This document shows, in pieces, positions 10,994-21,125 of a stretch of 64,000 nt of DNA (position 1 is the first letter of the stretch; each line of letters begins with the position of its first letter). The stretch comes from Platanthera guangdongensis (Eukaryota; Streptophyta; Magnoliopsida; Asparagales; Orchidaceae), in contig CM077161.1 in assembly GCA_039583875.1 (NCBI GenBank), forward strand, positions 67,213,885 through 67,277,884, in the 5' to 3' direction. The notes below the pieces were generated by a model. It did not search any database. It saw only the letters and a list, made by a program, of their open reading frames with translations, and was not told where the DNA came from. The position numbers were made by a program, and so were the translations under genes.

Positions 10994-13900
10994 CTCCCCC
11001 TTGAAGTGAGAAGTGGTGACCAAGCCCAGCAAGCTGCGCAAGCGTTCAAAGGGCCCCTTCGACAGCGGCTTCGTGAAGATGTCAGCAAGATTATCTTCAC
11101 TCCGAACATGCCGGACCAGCAGAGACCCCTCCAACACCTTCTCCCTGATGAAGTGGTGATCAATCTCTATATGCTTGGTCCTGGCGTGACACACTGGATT
11201 GTTTACCAGTTTGAGAGCACTCTCATTGTCACCCCGGAGTAAAGTAGGCCCTTGCACTTCTTCATGAACATCCTTTATGAGTCTCCTCAACCAAACGGCT
11301 TCCCGAGCAGCCAAGGCCGAAGCCTTATACTCCGCCTCCGTGGTTGAAACCGACACCGAGTCCTGCTTCTTGCTACACCACGAGATGCTAGCTGAACCGC
11401 AAGTGAACACATAACCTGAAGTAGACCTTCGATCATCCGAATCACCGCCATAGTCAGCATCCGTGTACCCGAGCAATGCAAACTCCGCATCCCTTCCATA
11501 GAGGAGTCCCATCTCAGAAGTCACCTTGACATACTTCAGAATTCCCTTCGCCGCCACTAGATGAGATTGCCTTGGTTCAGCCATATACCGACTTACTCGG
11601 CCAACAGCATAAGCTATATCCGGCCTTGTAATCGTCAGATAAATCAAGCTCCCAACCAGAGCCCTGAACACCAAGGGATCATTAAGCACCCTTCCCTCAT
11701 CTCGTCGAAGCTTTAGCCCAGGTTCCAGTGGAGTAGAGCACTTCTTCCCTTCGCCCATGCCAAACCGCTTCACAATACGATCAGCATACCCTTTCTGGCT
11801 AATGAGAATCCCGCACTCCTTCCTCTCCACTTCCAGACCAAGAAAGTGATGCAACTCTCCCAAGTCTTTCATCTCGAAGCGTATAGCAAACTCTCCCCTG
11901 AGCCTTGCTACTTCCTCCTCCGAGTTCCCTGTGATGATCATATCATCCACATACAGCAGGACCAAGACTCTTAGCTCTCCCTTCTTCTTGACGAACAAGC
12001 TAGAATCCGAGTTAGAAGCCAGGTATCCACAGAACTGCAGGTACTCTGCAATCTTCCCATACCACGCTCGAGGAGCTTGCTTCAACCCATAGAGAGCCTT
12101 CCTGAGTTTGCAGACATAGTCCGGATGCTTCTCAGAGACGAAACCAAGCGGCTGATCCATGAAGATGTCCTTGTCAATCTCTCCGTAAAGAAAGGCATTC
12201 TTCACATCGAGTTGCCACAACCTCCATCCCTTGCTAGCAGCCAAGGCGATCACCACTCTTACAGACGTCATCTTCGCAACTGGACTGAATGTCTCCTCAT
12301 AGTCTTCTCCAAACTGCTGTGAGAATCCTCTAGCGACCAGGCGAGCCTTGAACCGATCAATGCTCCCATCAGCCTTCTTCTTCAACTTATACACCCACTT
12401 GCAAGTAACCGGAGTAATGCCATCAACCTTGGGCACAAGGTCCCAGGTTTCATTCTTCTTCAGAGCATCAATCTCTTCCTTCATGGCACCTTCCCACTCC
12501 TTCACTCCAGTGGCCTCGTTGAAGTTTGCAGGCTCTCGCTCATCCAGAGGACCAGCAAAGAAACAGGAGACAAAGCTCACTGCATTCCCATCACAGTACC
12601 GAGCCGGTGGCTTAACCACCCTCTTCGATCTCCGAAGACACGGCTCCTTGCTCACGGCTTCCGTTGCTTCTTCAGGCTCCACTCCTACCTGGGGCAAGCA
12701 TTGAGCAGTGCTCCCCCTGCTTCCTGAGCCAGAAGGCTCAGCCTCGGAGTTCGAAGCAACAGGAGCTGCTGGTGAAACAACAAGCTCCTCTTCCAAGCCT
12801 TCAGCAGCCTCCACCGGTGCTTCCTCAACCTTGCTACTTCCGGTAGGCTCCACCGAGCCACCTCCATATGACGTCAGCTTGTCAAAGACAACGTCTCTTG
12901 ACACCACGAACTTCTTCGTCACAGGGTCCATGCACTTCCATCCCTTCTTCTGCTCATCATAGCCAACAAAGACAAGTTTCCTTGCCTTCGCATCCAGCTT
13001 TGTCCGTGAAGCATCCGGGACATGCACGTAGCAAGTTGAACCGAACACCCGAAGGTGTCCAACACTCGGCTTCTCCTTCAGCAACAGCTCAATGGGCGTC
13101 TTCATGTTGATAGGGCTGAGTGGTATCCGGTTGATAACATATGCAGCACAAGACATTCCCTCCGCCCAAAAGGACCTCGGGATATCTTTCGCATGCAGCC
13201 AGCATTTGCAGGTTTCCGTCAAATGACGGATCTTCCGCTCCGCTACCCCATTTTGTTGTGGAGTGTGAGCACATGTAAGCTCCCGTTGGATCCCGTGCTT
13301 CCTGCAGAAGTTAGAAAACTCGGAAGAGACAAACTCTCCCCCGTTATCAGTTCGAAACTTCTTAATCCGCAAGCCAAGCCGGCCTTCTACCAACTCCTTG
13401 AACTCCACGAACAAACGGAAGGCATCCGACTTCTCCTTTAAGAAGTACACCCAAGTATACCTTGAGTAGTCATCAACCAAGACAAGCATGTATTTGCTTC
13501 CACCAAGGCTGGCAGTAACAGTCGGTCCCATCAGGTCGCCATGAATACACTCCAATGGTTTCTTGCTCCTTGTTTGAGATTTATCAAACGGAAGGCGATG
13601 TGCCTTACCGTATTGACAGCCCGCACAAACATGCCCATCACCAAAGGAGGACAACATCGGCAACCCCCTCACCAGACTTCTACTCGCCATTGCCTTCAGC
13701 TTGTCCATGCCAACATGCCCCAGCCTCTCATGCCAGATAGCCGCACTATCATTGGCCCTCATCTTATCAACATAGGCACTGGTGGAAAGAACAAACAAGT
13801 TCTTCACCCTCCTCCCAACATGAGCAACATCAGCCTTTACCGCTGATACGTTGCGAAGGAACCTCACGTCTGTTGGCCCAAACAGAACGTGATACCCAGC

Positions 13901-15139
13901 GTCCACCGCATTGGTCACCGAGAAGAGGTTCTTCTTCATGCCCGGCACGTGATACACACTCCTTAACGTGAGTGGCCCCTGATCACTACCCAAAGACACG
14001 ACCCCCTCCTTCTCTACTGCATAAACAGTATTATCAGCAGTGATAATAGCTTCATTACCTGAGTAAGCCTGCATGGAGGTGAACTTCGACTTGTCTCCGG
14101 TGAGGTGATGACCACACCCGGAGTCGATAATCCACTCGCTGTTGAAGTCCTCAGCAGATAAGGCCCGGACACAAGTGCCCGTCATGAAAGCTCCTCCCCA
14201 TTCTGCTTCTTCACTTCGTGAGCAAGCTTCCTCCTTTCCCGCAGCATGCCCAGGCTGCAGTTTGACCTTGCAGTCCCGCTTGAAGTGCCCACGCTGATGA
14301 CACCGGTAGCACTTCAGATTCTTCTTCCAGTCCTTAGGAGCATTGCTCCTCTCCGGCGGATATGAAGTTGAAGTCTCCTTCTCAACAGCGGCCTGCACCT
14401 TCTTCTTCTTCTTCCCTTCCCATCCCTTCTTCTTGCCTGAGAAGAGAGCCTCGCTGCCTTCCTGATTCAGATTCACTCCAGCCATCTGCCTTGCTAAGCT
14501 CTCCTGCGAGGCAAGCAGATTCTCCAGCTCCAGCAGAGACGGCTGAGTAGCCCACCCTTGAACAGACGTAACAAAGGCCACATACTCCTTCCGCAAGCCG
14601 CGGAAAATGTGCCTTTTCATCTTTGCCTCAGAGATAGGCTCATCAGGATCCAGCGCCGACAGCTCAGCACACAAGCTCTTCATCTTTAAGAAGTACCTGG
14701 AGATGGAAAGGTCTCCCTGAGTTGCCCTGGCCAACTCATTCTCCAGGAACTGAAGCCGCGCCACATTCTTCCTATTGAACAACTCATCAATGGTCGTCCA
14801 AATATCAGCAGCCGACTCACATCCAATGATGTGATCAAACAGTTCCGGAGAGACAGCTCTTTTCAGAACGAACTCTGCCTTAGCATTAGTTCTTCTCCAG
14901 AGCCTCACCTGTTCAGCAGTACCGAAAGCAGCAGTTACTTCCTGTCTGTCGTCTCCACCGACAACTTCCCACAGCTCCTCGCCCAGAAGATAACTCTTCA
15001 TGCACGACTTCCACTTTTTATAGTTAGTCGGCGTTAAGAGTTCAATGCCCAGACCTCTTGCTAAGCTTCCTTCCATTGCAACCACCTGTTGGTACCCTTC
15101 AGCAGCTCCGAGCAACAACACAGGTTGATCACCACTCAA
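10988..15139 (-). CDS. C1 gag-pol polyprotein (GAG-PR-IN-RT-RH)
   Basis: 1383 aa in one frame, full length for a copia polyprotein. Gag occupies the first 260 residues and ends in a CCHC knuckle, CYRCHQRGHFKRDC, at 277-290. The protease active site is DSGC at 339. Integrase has the HHCC module (H470, H475, C505, C508) and the catalytic triad D535, D598 and E634 (HGDLMGP, RTDNGGE, NGVAERK), with the expected 35-residue spacing between the last two. RT carries QLDVKNAFLYG, YGLKQAPRAWY and the catalytic YVDD at 1063-1066. RNase H follows (YTDADYGGD near 1205, STTEAEY, KHIEIDHHF). No stop or missing catalytic residue was found. The ATG at 15139 is used because it is the first in frame, about 60 bp after the primer site. 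The terminal TGA is supplied by the first bases of the 3' LTR. Confidence 0.95.
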   Translation of the reverse strand: MSGDQPVLLLGAAEGYQQVVAMEGSLARGLGIELLTPTNYKKWKSCMKSYLLGEELWEVVGGDDRQEVTAAFGTAEQVRLWRRTNAKAEFVLKRAVSPELFDHIIGCESAADIWTTIDELFNRKNVARLQFLENELARATQGDLSISRYFLKMKSLCAELSALDPDEPISEAKMKRHIFRGLRKEYVAFVTSVQGWATQPSLLELENLLASQESLARQMAGVNLNQEGSEALFSGKKKGWEGKKKKKVQAAVEKETSTSYPPERSNAPKDWKKNLKCYRCHQRGHFKRDCKVKLQPGHAAGKEEACSRSEEAEWGGAFMTGTCVRALSAEDFNSEWIIDSGCGHHLTGDKSKFTSMQAYSGNEAIITADNTVYAVEKEGVVSLGSDQGPLTLRSVYHVPGMKKNLFSVTNAVDAGYHVLFGPTDVRFLRNVSAVKADVAHVGRRVKNLFVLSTSAYVDKMRANDSAAIWHERLGHVGMDKLKAMASRSLVRGLPMLSSFGDGHVCAGCQYGKAHRLPFDKSQTRSKKPLECIHGDLMGPTVTASLGGSKYMLVLVDDYSRYTWVYFLKEKSDAFRLFVEFKELVEGRLGLRIKKFRTDNGGEFVSSEFSNFCRKHGIQRELTCAHTPQQNGVAERKIRHLTETCKCWLHAKDIPRSFWAEGMSCAAYVINRIPLSPINMKTPIELLLKEKPSVGHLRVFGSTCYVHVPDASRTKLDAKARKLVFVGYDEQKKGWKCMDPVTKKFVVSRDVVFDKLTSYGGGSVEPTGSSKVEEAPVEAAEGLEEELVVSPAAPVASNSEAEPSGSGSRGSTAQCLPQVGVEPEEATEAVSKEPCLRRSKRVVKPPARYCDGNAVSFVSCFFAGPLDEREPANFNEATGVKEWEGAMKEEIDALKKNETWDLVPKVDGITPVTCKWVYKLKKKADGSIDRFKARLVARGFSQQFGEDYEETFSPVAKMTSVRVVIALAASKGWRLWQLDVKNAFLYGEIDKDIFMDQPLGFVSEKHPDYVCKLRKALYGLKQAPRAWYGKIAEYLQFCGYLASNSDSSLFVKKKGELRVLVLLYVDDMIITGNSEEEVARLRGEFAIRFEMKDLGELHHFLGLEVERKECGILISQKGYADRIVKRFGMGEGKKCSTPLEPGLKLRRDEGRVLNDPLVFRALVGSLIYLTITRPDIAYAVGRVSRYMAEPRQSHLVAAKGILKYVKVTSEMGLLYGRDAEFALLGYTDADYGGDSDDRRSTSGYVFTCGSASISWCSKKQDSVSVSTTEAEYKASALAAREAVWLRRLIKDVHEEVQGPTLLRGDNESALKLVNNPVCHARTKHIEIDHHFIREKVLEGSLLVRHVRSEDNLADIFTKPLSKGPFERLRSLLGLVTTSHFKGEC
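10994..11003 (-). promoter_or_regulatory. C1 polypurine tract
   Basis: On minus the sequence CAAGGGGGAG abuts the 3' LTR. It primes plus-strand DNA synthesis and at the same time encodes the last residues (KGE) of the polyprotein. Confidence 0.85.
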
Positions 15140-15201
15140 TCACTGAGTAACAACACTGGCTGACCTCCGCTCACGCAACTGAACCTCCGCAACCTCAGAA
15201 A

Positions 15202-15217
15202 CCTGGCTCTGATACCA
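15202..15217 (-). promoter_or_regulatory. C1 primer-binding site, tRNA-Met initiator
   Basis: On minus TGGTATCAGAGCCAGG follows directly after the 5' LTR. It matches the complement of the 3' end of plant initiator tRNA-Met, the usual copia primer. Confidence 0.95.
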
Positions 15218-16833
15218 TGTTAAATTTTCTCAACGTGGTCAGCAAGATAGCCCAAACACCAAATTAATATCTTCGGAACTACCCAGTTTGCACGCTGAAC
15301 CGCGGAAACCCAAGGACTAGAGGTTGCACCCAACAAAACAATGGAAGCACAAGAAGATCTTATTATGCATTCACTTCATTACAATCCGAGGCATACATAG
15401 CGAGACATGATTTCGCTAGTATTACAGCTGTAAACAGAAAGAACCAAAAAACAAGCCGGGCGGACAGAACTCCAGTCCGCCGAGACCGCGAGGTCGCCGA
15501 GACCGCCGAGACCGCCCAAGCTATGCTGCAATCCGCCGAATACCACGGAGTCCGCCGAGAACGCGAGGTCGCGCGGACAGACCGTTATTCGCCTCCTGCT
15601 GAACCCGAACTGAGGAACTCCCCTACCCGCCTGAAGCCGGCGGACAGGTTATTGAAGCTGGGAAAGTTGAAACAGAACTGACAAGCCGCAGAGCGACCTC
15701 CTGCTGAGTCCGCAGAGACAGCACACTTCCAAGCACTGACCGAAGTCACAGCCAAGCTCCTGGCTCCTTGAAGTTATCCGCGCGACCTGCACACAGCAAA
15801 CCGTCAGCCTGAAACAATCCGCGCGGACTGAAAAACACAGACCGCAGCACTCGCCCAACCCAATTTACTGTTCACTCACGTTACTTCTGGTTACTGTAGA
15901 TGTGCCAGGGGGGTCCTATTTATAGGCCAGGTGAAGAGTGTGGTCACCGCCCATGAGATAGCGACACCGCCCCAGCCCGCGCGAACACAAAACGACTGTC
16001 CGCTCAGTCCGCGAGGACTTAGCCAGTCACCAAGGGAAACCGCCAGGAGCAAGGCAACCAATGACGAACCCTCTCCAGTCCGCCCAAGCTAAGCGGACAA
16101 GGCACCAGCCCGCAAAGCTCCAACTGTTTCAGGACAGCACCCTCTTCAATGGCAGTCCGCACCAACCCGAGGCAGTCCGCAAGACTCACACCTCAATCCG
16201 CCACAAGTCCACGACCAAAGGCAAACAGCAACAGTCCGCCCGGTCACAGCGGACTTGGCGGATACGGCGGACACCATGAACTTGACACCAAGTGTGACCA
16301 AGTCCAAAACCATCAAGGGCCAGTGCGAGCATGGCGGACACAAAGTCCCGTCCGCCAAACACCCTAGCACAGACCGCAACCAGTCCGCGAGCTCCTCGCA
16401 CTTGTCCAACGCAGCAGCACCAAGCCGGACTCCAAACATAAGTCCGCCAACCGGTCTCCACAGCAAGACCTGCTGTAACACCTGAGCTCGACAAGGCCTC
16501 AGCCAAGCTCAAGGCCCAGTCCGCAACAGCCCCAACCGCGGACACACCAGTCCGCAAGGCTTCCCGCGAACTCGAACCAACCCGCCAACAGCACAAACTT
16601 GCACCCGCGACCACTGAGCAATGCACCAGTCCGCAAGCCTCTCTATCCGCAGATACCAGGCCGCACCAAACCGCGGACACCATGCAACAACCCGCTCAGA
16701 ACACAGCCGGCTTCCACCAGACTTTTCACCAGGCCGCAACCTCAGTCCGCCCAGTCCGCCCAGTCCGCCAAAGCTATCCGCACAGACCGCGCGGCCTGTC
16801 CCGTCACCCACTTCCACTTCACAAATTTCAACA
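15218..16833 (-). repeat. C1 5' LTR
   Basis: 1616 bp, same ends and length as the 3' LTR. TATA box at 15915-15926 on minus. Contains roughly twenty copies of GTCCGC or its complement. Most differences from the partner LTR are single-base substitutions. Confidence 0.95.
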
Positions 16834-16838
16834 GGTCT
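16834..16838. other. Target-site duplication of C1 (right), GGTCT
   Basis: Identical to 9373-9377. Removing C1 and one copy restores a continuous T1 gag frame across the site. Confidence 0.95.
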
Positions 16839-16864
16839 GAGGAGCGGGCTCGGCGCTCTGACAT
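16834..16864 (-). pseudogene. T1 gag N-terminus (first ten codons)
   Basis: A minus-strand ATG at 16862-16864 begins MSERRARSSD and is then cut by the C1 insertion; the frame continues at 9372 with RSSSSEDSLW. This identifies both the T1 gag start and the exact point of disruption. The upstream sequence is leader, without a longer in-frame extension that I could support. Confidence 0.7.
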
Positions 16865-17687
16865 GTTTGTCCGCTGTATTCAAAATGATACTCGAATATG
16901 AAGGCTGCGTTAACTGTGCACGAAAACGCAAAGGGGGTCGAGCACCACCAGCTAACGGTTCGAGCACAAGGGAAGAGAAGGGAGAGGAGAGACTGCGAGT
17001 AGCAATCTACTAAGCAGACAAGAGCCAGAAGAATAGCAGGGCCGTGAGCCACGATAACAACAGACTTCGCCCGTCGCGGCCTGAATGCCTCTCTTGCAAC
17101 GGGCTTTCCTTTTACTGAAGAAGGGTTTGATTTCAAGTGAAGGAAAAGAGGAAGGCAAGAGCTGAGCAAGCTGGAGTGCGCAAAGCACGAGATTTGAGTC
17201 GGCAGCCTTTAACAAGTAGGCTCCTGGGCACGAGTCAGCGTGCCTTGGGTGCACCACCTCCCCCCTATTTATAGGATGGGGGGCCTGCCCAAACGGGTAG
17301 GGCTAAAATAACCGACTGCCCGGGGTACAGGAGAACCGGGCAGCGGTGACGGGAAGCAAAAAGAAAAGACACGCCAGTCCGCGCAAAAGGGGCGGACTGC
17401 GCTAGCGGGCTGGAGCTCCCATCCAGTACTGCTAGGCGCGATCCTGCTGGAGGACGGCGGTCTGGGCGGACTGGGAACTGCGTCCGCCAAAGAGGGATCA
17501 AGCCAGAGCTCCAAGGCATGGCGAACCGGGCGAACAGAGCATTGAGTCCGCTGATGGGGGACCATCCTTGGTGCCCGATCACTGCTGCTTTGCCGAGCTG
17601 GGTGGACTGCCGAATCGTGTCCGTGGATAACGAAGCAAGGTTTTGACATCCTGTGGGTGTTGCAGACAGAGGGGTTAACAACCCACA
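16865..17687 (-). repeat. T1 5' leader and probable 5' LTR
   Basis: A minus-strand TATA box (CCTATAAATA, 17266-17275) lies about 400 bp from gag, with pyrimidine/purine-biased leader and no coding potential. The right end is taken as 17687, where minus reads TGTGGGTTGTTAACC. The LTR/leader border and primer site are not resolved; TGGTGGTGCTCGACC near 16937-16951 is one candidate primer site. The partner LTR is outside the window, so limits are approximate. Confidence 0.5.
17266..17275 (-). promoter_or_regulatory. T1 LTR TATA box
   Basis: CCTATAAATA on minus, followed downstream by a G-rich stretch and then the untranslated leader of T1 gag. Confidence 0.5.
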
Positions 17688-19836
17688 TACTTAAACTTTT
17701 GTTATTGTAGATCAAAAACTGGAGATGTACTTATAAGTAATTAAAAGAAATCCTAAATTTAGCTACCGTTTAAATTAATAGAAAGAGAGATCAAAATAAT
17801 TATCAGGAGTATAAGAGTTAAGTCCTAAATTATGACAAAAATTTAAATAGAGGAAGAGTTCCGGCTAAAAAACTTTCTCGATATAATCAAATAGAAAGCA
17901 AAAATTGCATTTGTCAAGTTAACAAAAATAGACTGGAATTATAGGAAATAATGCAATTTAAAAATTATGCTCTCAAAAAGATTTTAAATTAATTCTTGAA
18001 TCATTTGAATATGGCTGAGGGAGTTGTTTTGGTTTATGAAGAGGGCTTTGATTTTAGAGCTGAGGTATATTTTTTTCTCTAAACCTCTAAACAAAATTTT
18101 GGAATGAATGTGGATGTTTAGGAAAACAAAATCTTATTTTCGATAAAATATAAATTTTTTTTGAACAACTTCATATAACCCAATGTATATGTATAAGACT
18201 AATGATTTTTTTTCTCTTACTCCATAACATATAATTTTTTAAAATATTTGTTGCCTATGTTTACGAAATGAAATATTATTCCCATTGACAGGATCAAAAT
18301 TAATCATGCTAAGTAAGACATGAAAAATGGGGAGATAGGTTTTTTCAAAAGGAAAACTAGAATTTAATAAAAAAAATTTGAGTGCAACTTTGATAAATTG
18401 AACGCTCCGGTATTTCAAAAAAGATATGGAGTAAACAAAATAGAATTTTGACGTTGTTAATTTGAAACAAAATACACGTGCAACTATTTAGATAAATTAG
18501 AAGTAGTGCTAAAAACAGGTCTCATATCTAAATAAAAAAAATAAAATAGTAAGAAATTTTTTAAAACTTAATCCCAGATATTTAAATCTATCAATCTCTA
18601 ATTAATAAACGAATAGTAAACAAAGAATTACTAAAATTCACTTATAAATAAACTCGAAACAAAATTTTTGGAAAGCAAGGAGGTTAAAAATGGTTTATTC
18701 GATTTATTTGTTTCATAATAAATTTTTTTGGATTTTTTTAGAGTTTTGATCTTTTTGTATTTTTAGGGTTATTCTCTTTTTTTTTGAAATTTTTTGTGTT
18801 ATGATCTTTTTTTCATTTACGAACATACTTATAAGAAGAGGAAAATAAATTATTTAAAAAGATGGGAGAGAAAGGTAGATGAGAATGAGAATATTTACAA
18901 AAATACTTGTAAAGTAAAATTTTTTAGAAATTTTGTTTTATAACTTTTTGATTTTTGATGATGGATACCCAAAAATAATTTTTTTTAAAGTTTTCATTTT
19001 TTTAAAATTTTTTGTTTTGTTTTCTTTTTTTTGTTTTTTTTTGTTTTTAAAGAGGTGCAGAAAAATGAAAAGAAATATTGCAGTGTAAGTGTGAGGAACA
19101 AAAAGAAATAAAATGTAGGTATGTACATAAATAAAGAGGAAGGGGAAGGAATTTCCCTGGAACGTGTTCGGGGGGGGGGGGGGGGGGGCATTTTAGAAAC
19201 CCTTCATTATTAAGAAATAAGAAAAAAGAACAATTCTGCTTATATGGAATTTATTTGGTTGTGCGGGGATTTTATTTCTAATATTTTTCTTATTTATCGA
19301 TTTAGTAACTTGACCTGACCATATGTGTTCAGGTTGTAGGGGTGGCAAGTGTTGGTGATTCATAATTAGCTAACGTCTTAGCTATATGAGAGCAATAGAA
19401 ATGCATTCCCCTATCGCGTAGAATAACGTGAGGAGTGTCGAAGCGAGGAAATATATATATAATTTTTAATAATAATAATAATAATTTTTTTTAAAGGTTA
19501 AATTTTTTTTGGTTTTCAAAAAAAAATAAATAGTTAAAATAAAATATATATGGTAATTTTTGTGGTTTTTTCTAAAGTTAAAAAAAAATTTGGTTTTTTT
19601 GAAATGAAAATAAAAAAGGTTAAAGCAAAAAAAACTTCTCTTTTTTTGGGTCGTTCTTTAGTTTTTTAGATCTTTTTTAGGGTTTTTAGTTTTTTTGGTT
19701 TTTTAGTTAGTTTTTTTTTGAGATTTTTTCTAAGAAACAGCGCCATTTCGATTTTTTATAGATCAATATAATATATATGAAATAATAAAAAAGGTAAAAG
19801 TAATAGGCTCCAGAAGTTCAAAATAACACTGAATTG
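17688..19836. other. AT-rich low-complexity DNA, probably leader/internal remnant of A1
   Basis: About 2.1 kb of A/T-runs with no credible ORF, including T-rich tracts near 18720-19060 and 19620-19740 and an 18-base G run at about 19171-19188. Because an Athila-type primer site lies just to the right in minus orientation, this is where the untranslated leader of that element would be, but no gag or pol homology is visible. Confidence 0.3.
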
Positions 19837-19939
19837 CCCGGCAACGGCACCAAAAACATGATTGTTAGTGGACAAATCACCGGAAACGACGCCAAAAACT
19901 TGATGGTTAATGGACCGATCCCCGACAACGGCGCCAAAA
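19837..19939 (-). promoter_or_regulatory. Triplicated tRNA-Asp-type primer-binding site (A1)
   Basis: Three 42-bp tandem units start near 19838, 19880 and 19922. Each has the form C-CCGGCAACGGCGCCA followed by AAAA and TTGATGGTTAATGG, with small changes. On minus this is TGGCGCCGTTGCCGGG, the primer site complementary to tRNA-Asp that is classical for Athila elements. The third unit is closest to consensus (one mismatch). Confidence 0.65.
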
Positions 19940-20829
19940 TCTTGATGGTTAAAACTCGCGGCGCCCCGGGCCGTATTTATTTATTTGATTATTTATTTAT
20001 TTGTTTTGGATGGACGAGGCGCGCAGATTTATTTGATATAAAAGTTGAAATCGAGTTTTAACAAAAGGAGGCAAGTTCAGCTATCACGTGTAGTACATGA
20101 TATTCTGGTGAGGAATATCGCGATCATATTGTTCTCGGGGATGAGTTGATTATTTCTAATCTTTCGTGGAGGGACTATTATTTTATCGAAAATAAATTTT
20201 GGGGTGATTAACGATATTGCACTGTTATATAAAAACAAAAAATATACTTGAAAAAGCTGATGAAGAAATAGCGCATCGGTACCAAATCATATTTGAACTA
20301 AAATAACTTTTAATAACTAAATATCCTAAATTTCAAATTAATTAAGGTGGCGACTTGGCCGTGGAGGTTCAATAAAAATGAGCTCCCCAATCTCAAGGAC
20401 TATCGCTCACTTGAACATTAAGAACTATTTGACCGAGCTCTCATTCGACGAAGGATTCCTCTTAATGCCCGCATTACGCTAAGAACCCCGCTATTGGTTG
20501 GGGAACCAAGACGGATAGAATTTCGCACCTCCTCTCTCAAAGTTTAGTGCAGAACTCCCTTTATCCAAGGGTGATCGGTCCATACACACGACCTCTCGGC
20601 TAGCTAGCTTATGGATAATAGAAATAGAATCCACACATCGATATGTGTTTCTACGCGTCGTATACCCGTGGTAAACCTTTAGTAATTTTAATTAATCAGA
20701 AAAAGAGGACCTTTAATTATTTAAATCTATTTTATCTGTCCTAGTGTTGTTCGATACTGAGGGCTAAGAGTGATTAGCAACTCATCGGAAGGGGGAAGGC
20801 TATTGAAAAGATTGCCCAATTGAAAATAC

Positions 20830-21125
20830 AAGTTCTACTCAAACGAGTAGGCGAGAAATTAAAGCAGTAAAGAAAGCCGTAAAATTGTAAGTCATACTCA
20901 AACGAGTAGGTGGGAAATGAAAGCTGTAAAATGACAAGTCCTACTCAAATGAGTAGGCGGGAAATGAAAGCTGTAAAGAAAGAAGTAAAGTGCAAGTCTT
21001 ATTCAAACGAGTAGGCAAGAAATAAAATCATTAAAATGACAAGTCCCTTTCAAACATGTAGGCAGAAAATTAAAGCTGTAAATTGCGAGTCCTACTCAAC
21101 TGAGTAGGTGGAAAATTAAAGCAGT
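20830..21125. repeat. Imperfect tandem repeats with CTACTCAAACGAGTAG hairpin
   Basis: Six copies of a 46-47 or 59-bp unit start near 20836, 20895, 20942, 21001, 21047 and 21093. Each begins with a perfect or near-perfect inverted repeat CTACTC-AAAC-GAGTAG followed by a GGGAAATGAAAGCTGTAAA-like tail; the longer units carry an extra 12 bp. Confidence 0.8.

Larger units (their letters stand above)
9378..16833 (-). mobile_element. C1: complete Ty1/copia retrotransposon, potentially autonomous
   Basis: A 7456-bp element with two 1616-bp LTRs that differ at only about nine positions by eye, TG...CA ends, GGTCT duplications, a primer site complementary to initiator tRNA-Met, a polypurine tract and a single uninterrupted 1383-aa gag-pol frame. 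Domain order PR-IN-RT-RH marks it as copia. It interrupts the gag of T1. Everything needed for mobility is visible, and it is the least decayed element in the window. Confidence 0.95.
1..17687 (-). mobile_element. T1: Ty3/gypsy Tat-like retrotransposon, decayed, split by copia C1
   Basis: Reading on the minus strand the order is 5' LTR/leader (about 17687-16865), gag, protease, reverse transcriptase, RNase H, a second (archaeal-type) RNase H, integrase, tandem-repeat 3' UTR, then an extra gene in the opposite orientation. A second RNase H before integrase and an antisense extra ORF downstream of pol are known hallmarks of the Tat lineage. The 3' LTR lies beyond position 1, so no target duplication can be tested. 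The right end is placed at 17687 because the minus strand there starts TGTGGGTTGTTAAC and composition then changes abruptly to AT-rich; that edge is inferred. Copia C1 interrupts it at 9378-16833. Confidence 0.75.

Noticed and set aside
19171..19188. G run as a quadruplex element
   Set aside because: A plain homopolymer without G-tract/loop structure; may also be a sequencing artefact.
19834..20061. 75-codon plus-strand ORF with repeated NDAKNLMVNG-like units
   Set aside because: It is the translation of the triplicated primer site, which explains the repeats.
20830..21125. Short regular repeats resembling a CRISPR array
   Set aside because: Spacer portions are related to one another and unit size varies between 46 and 59 bp; eukaryotic LTR context.
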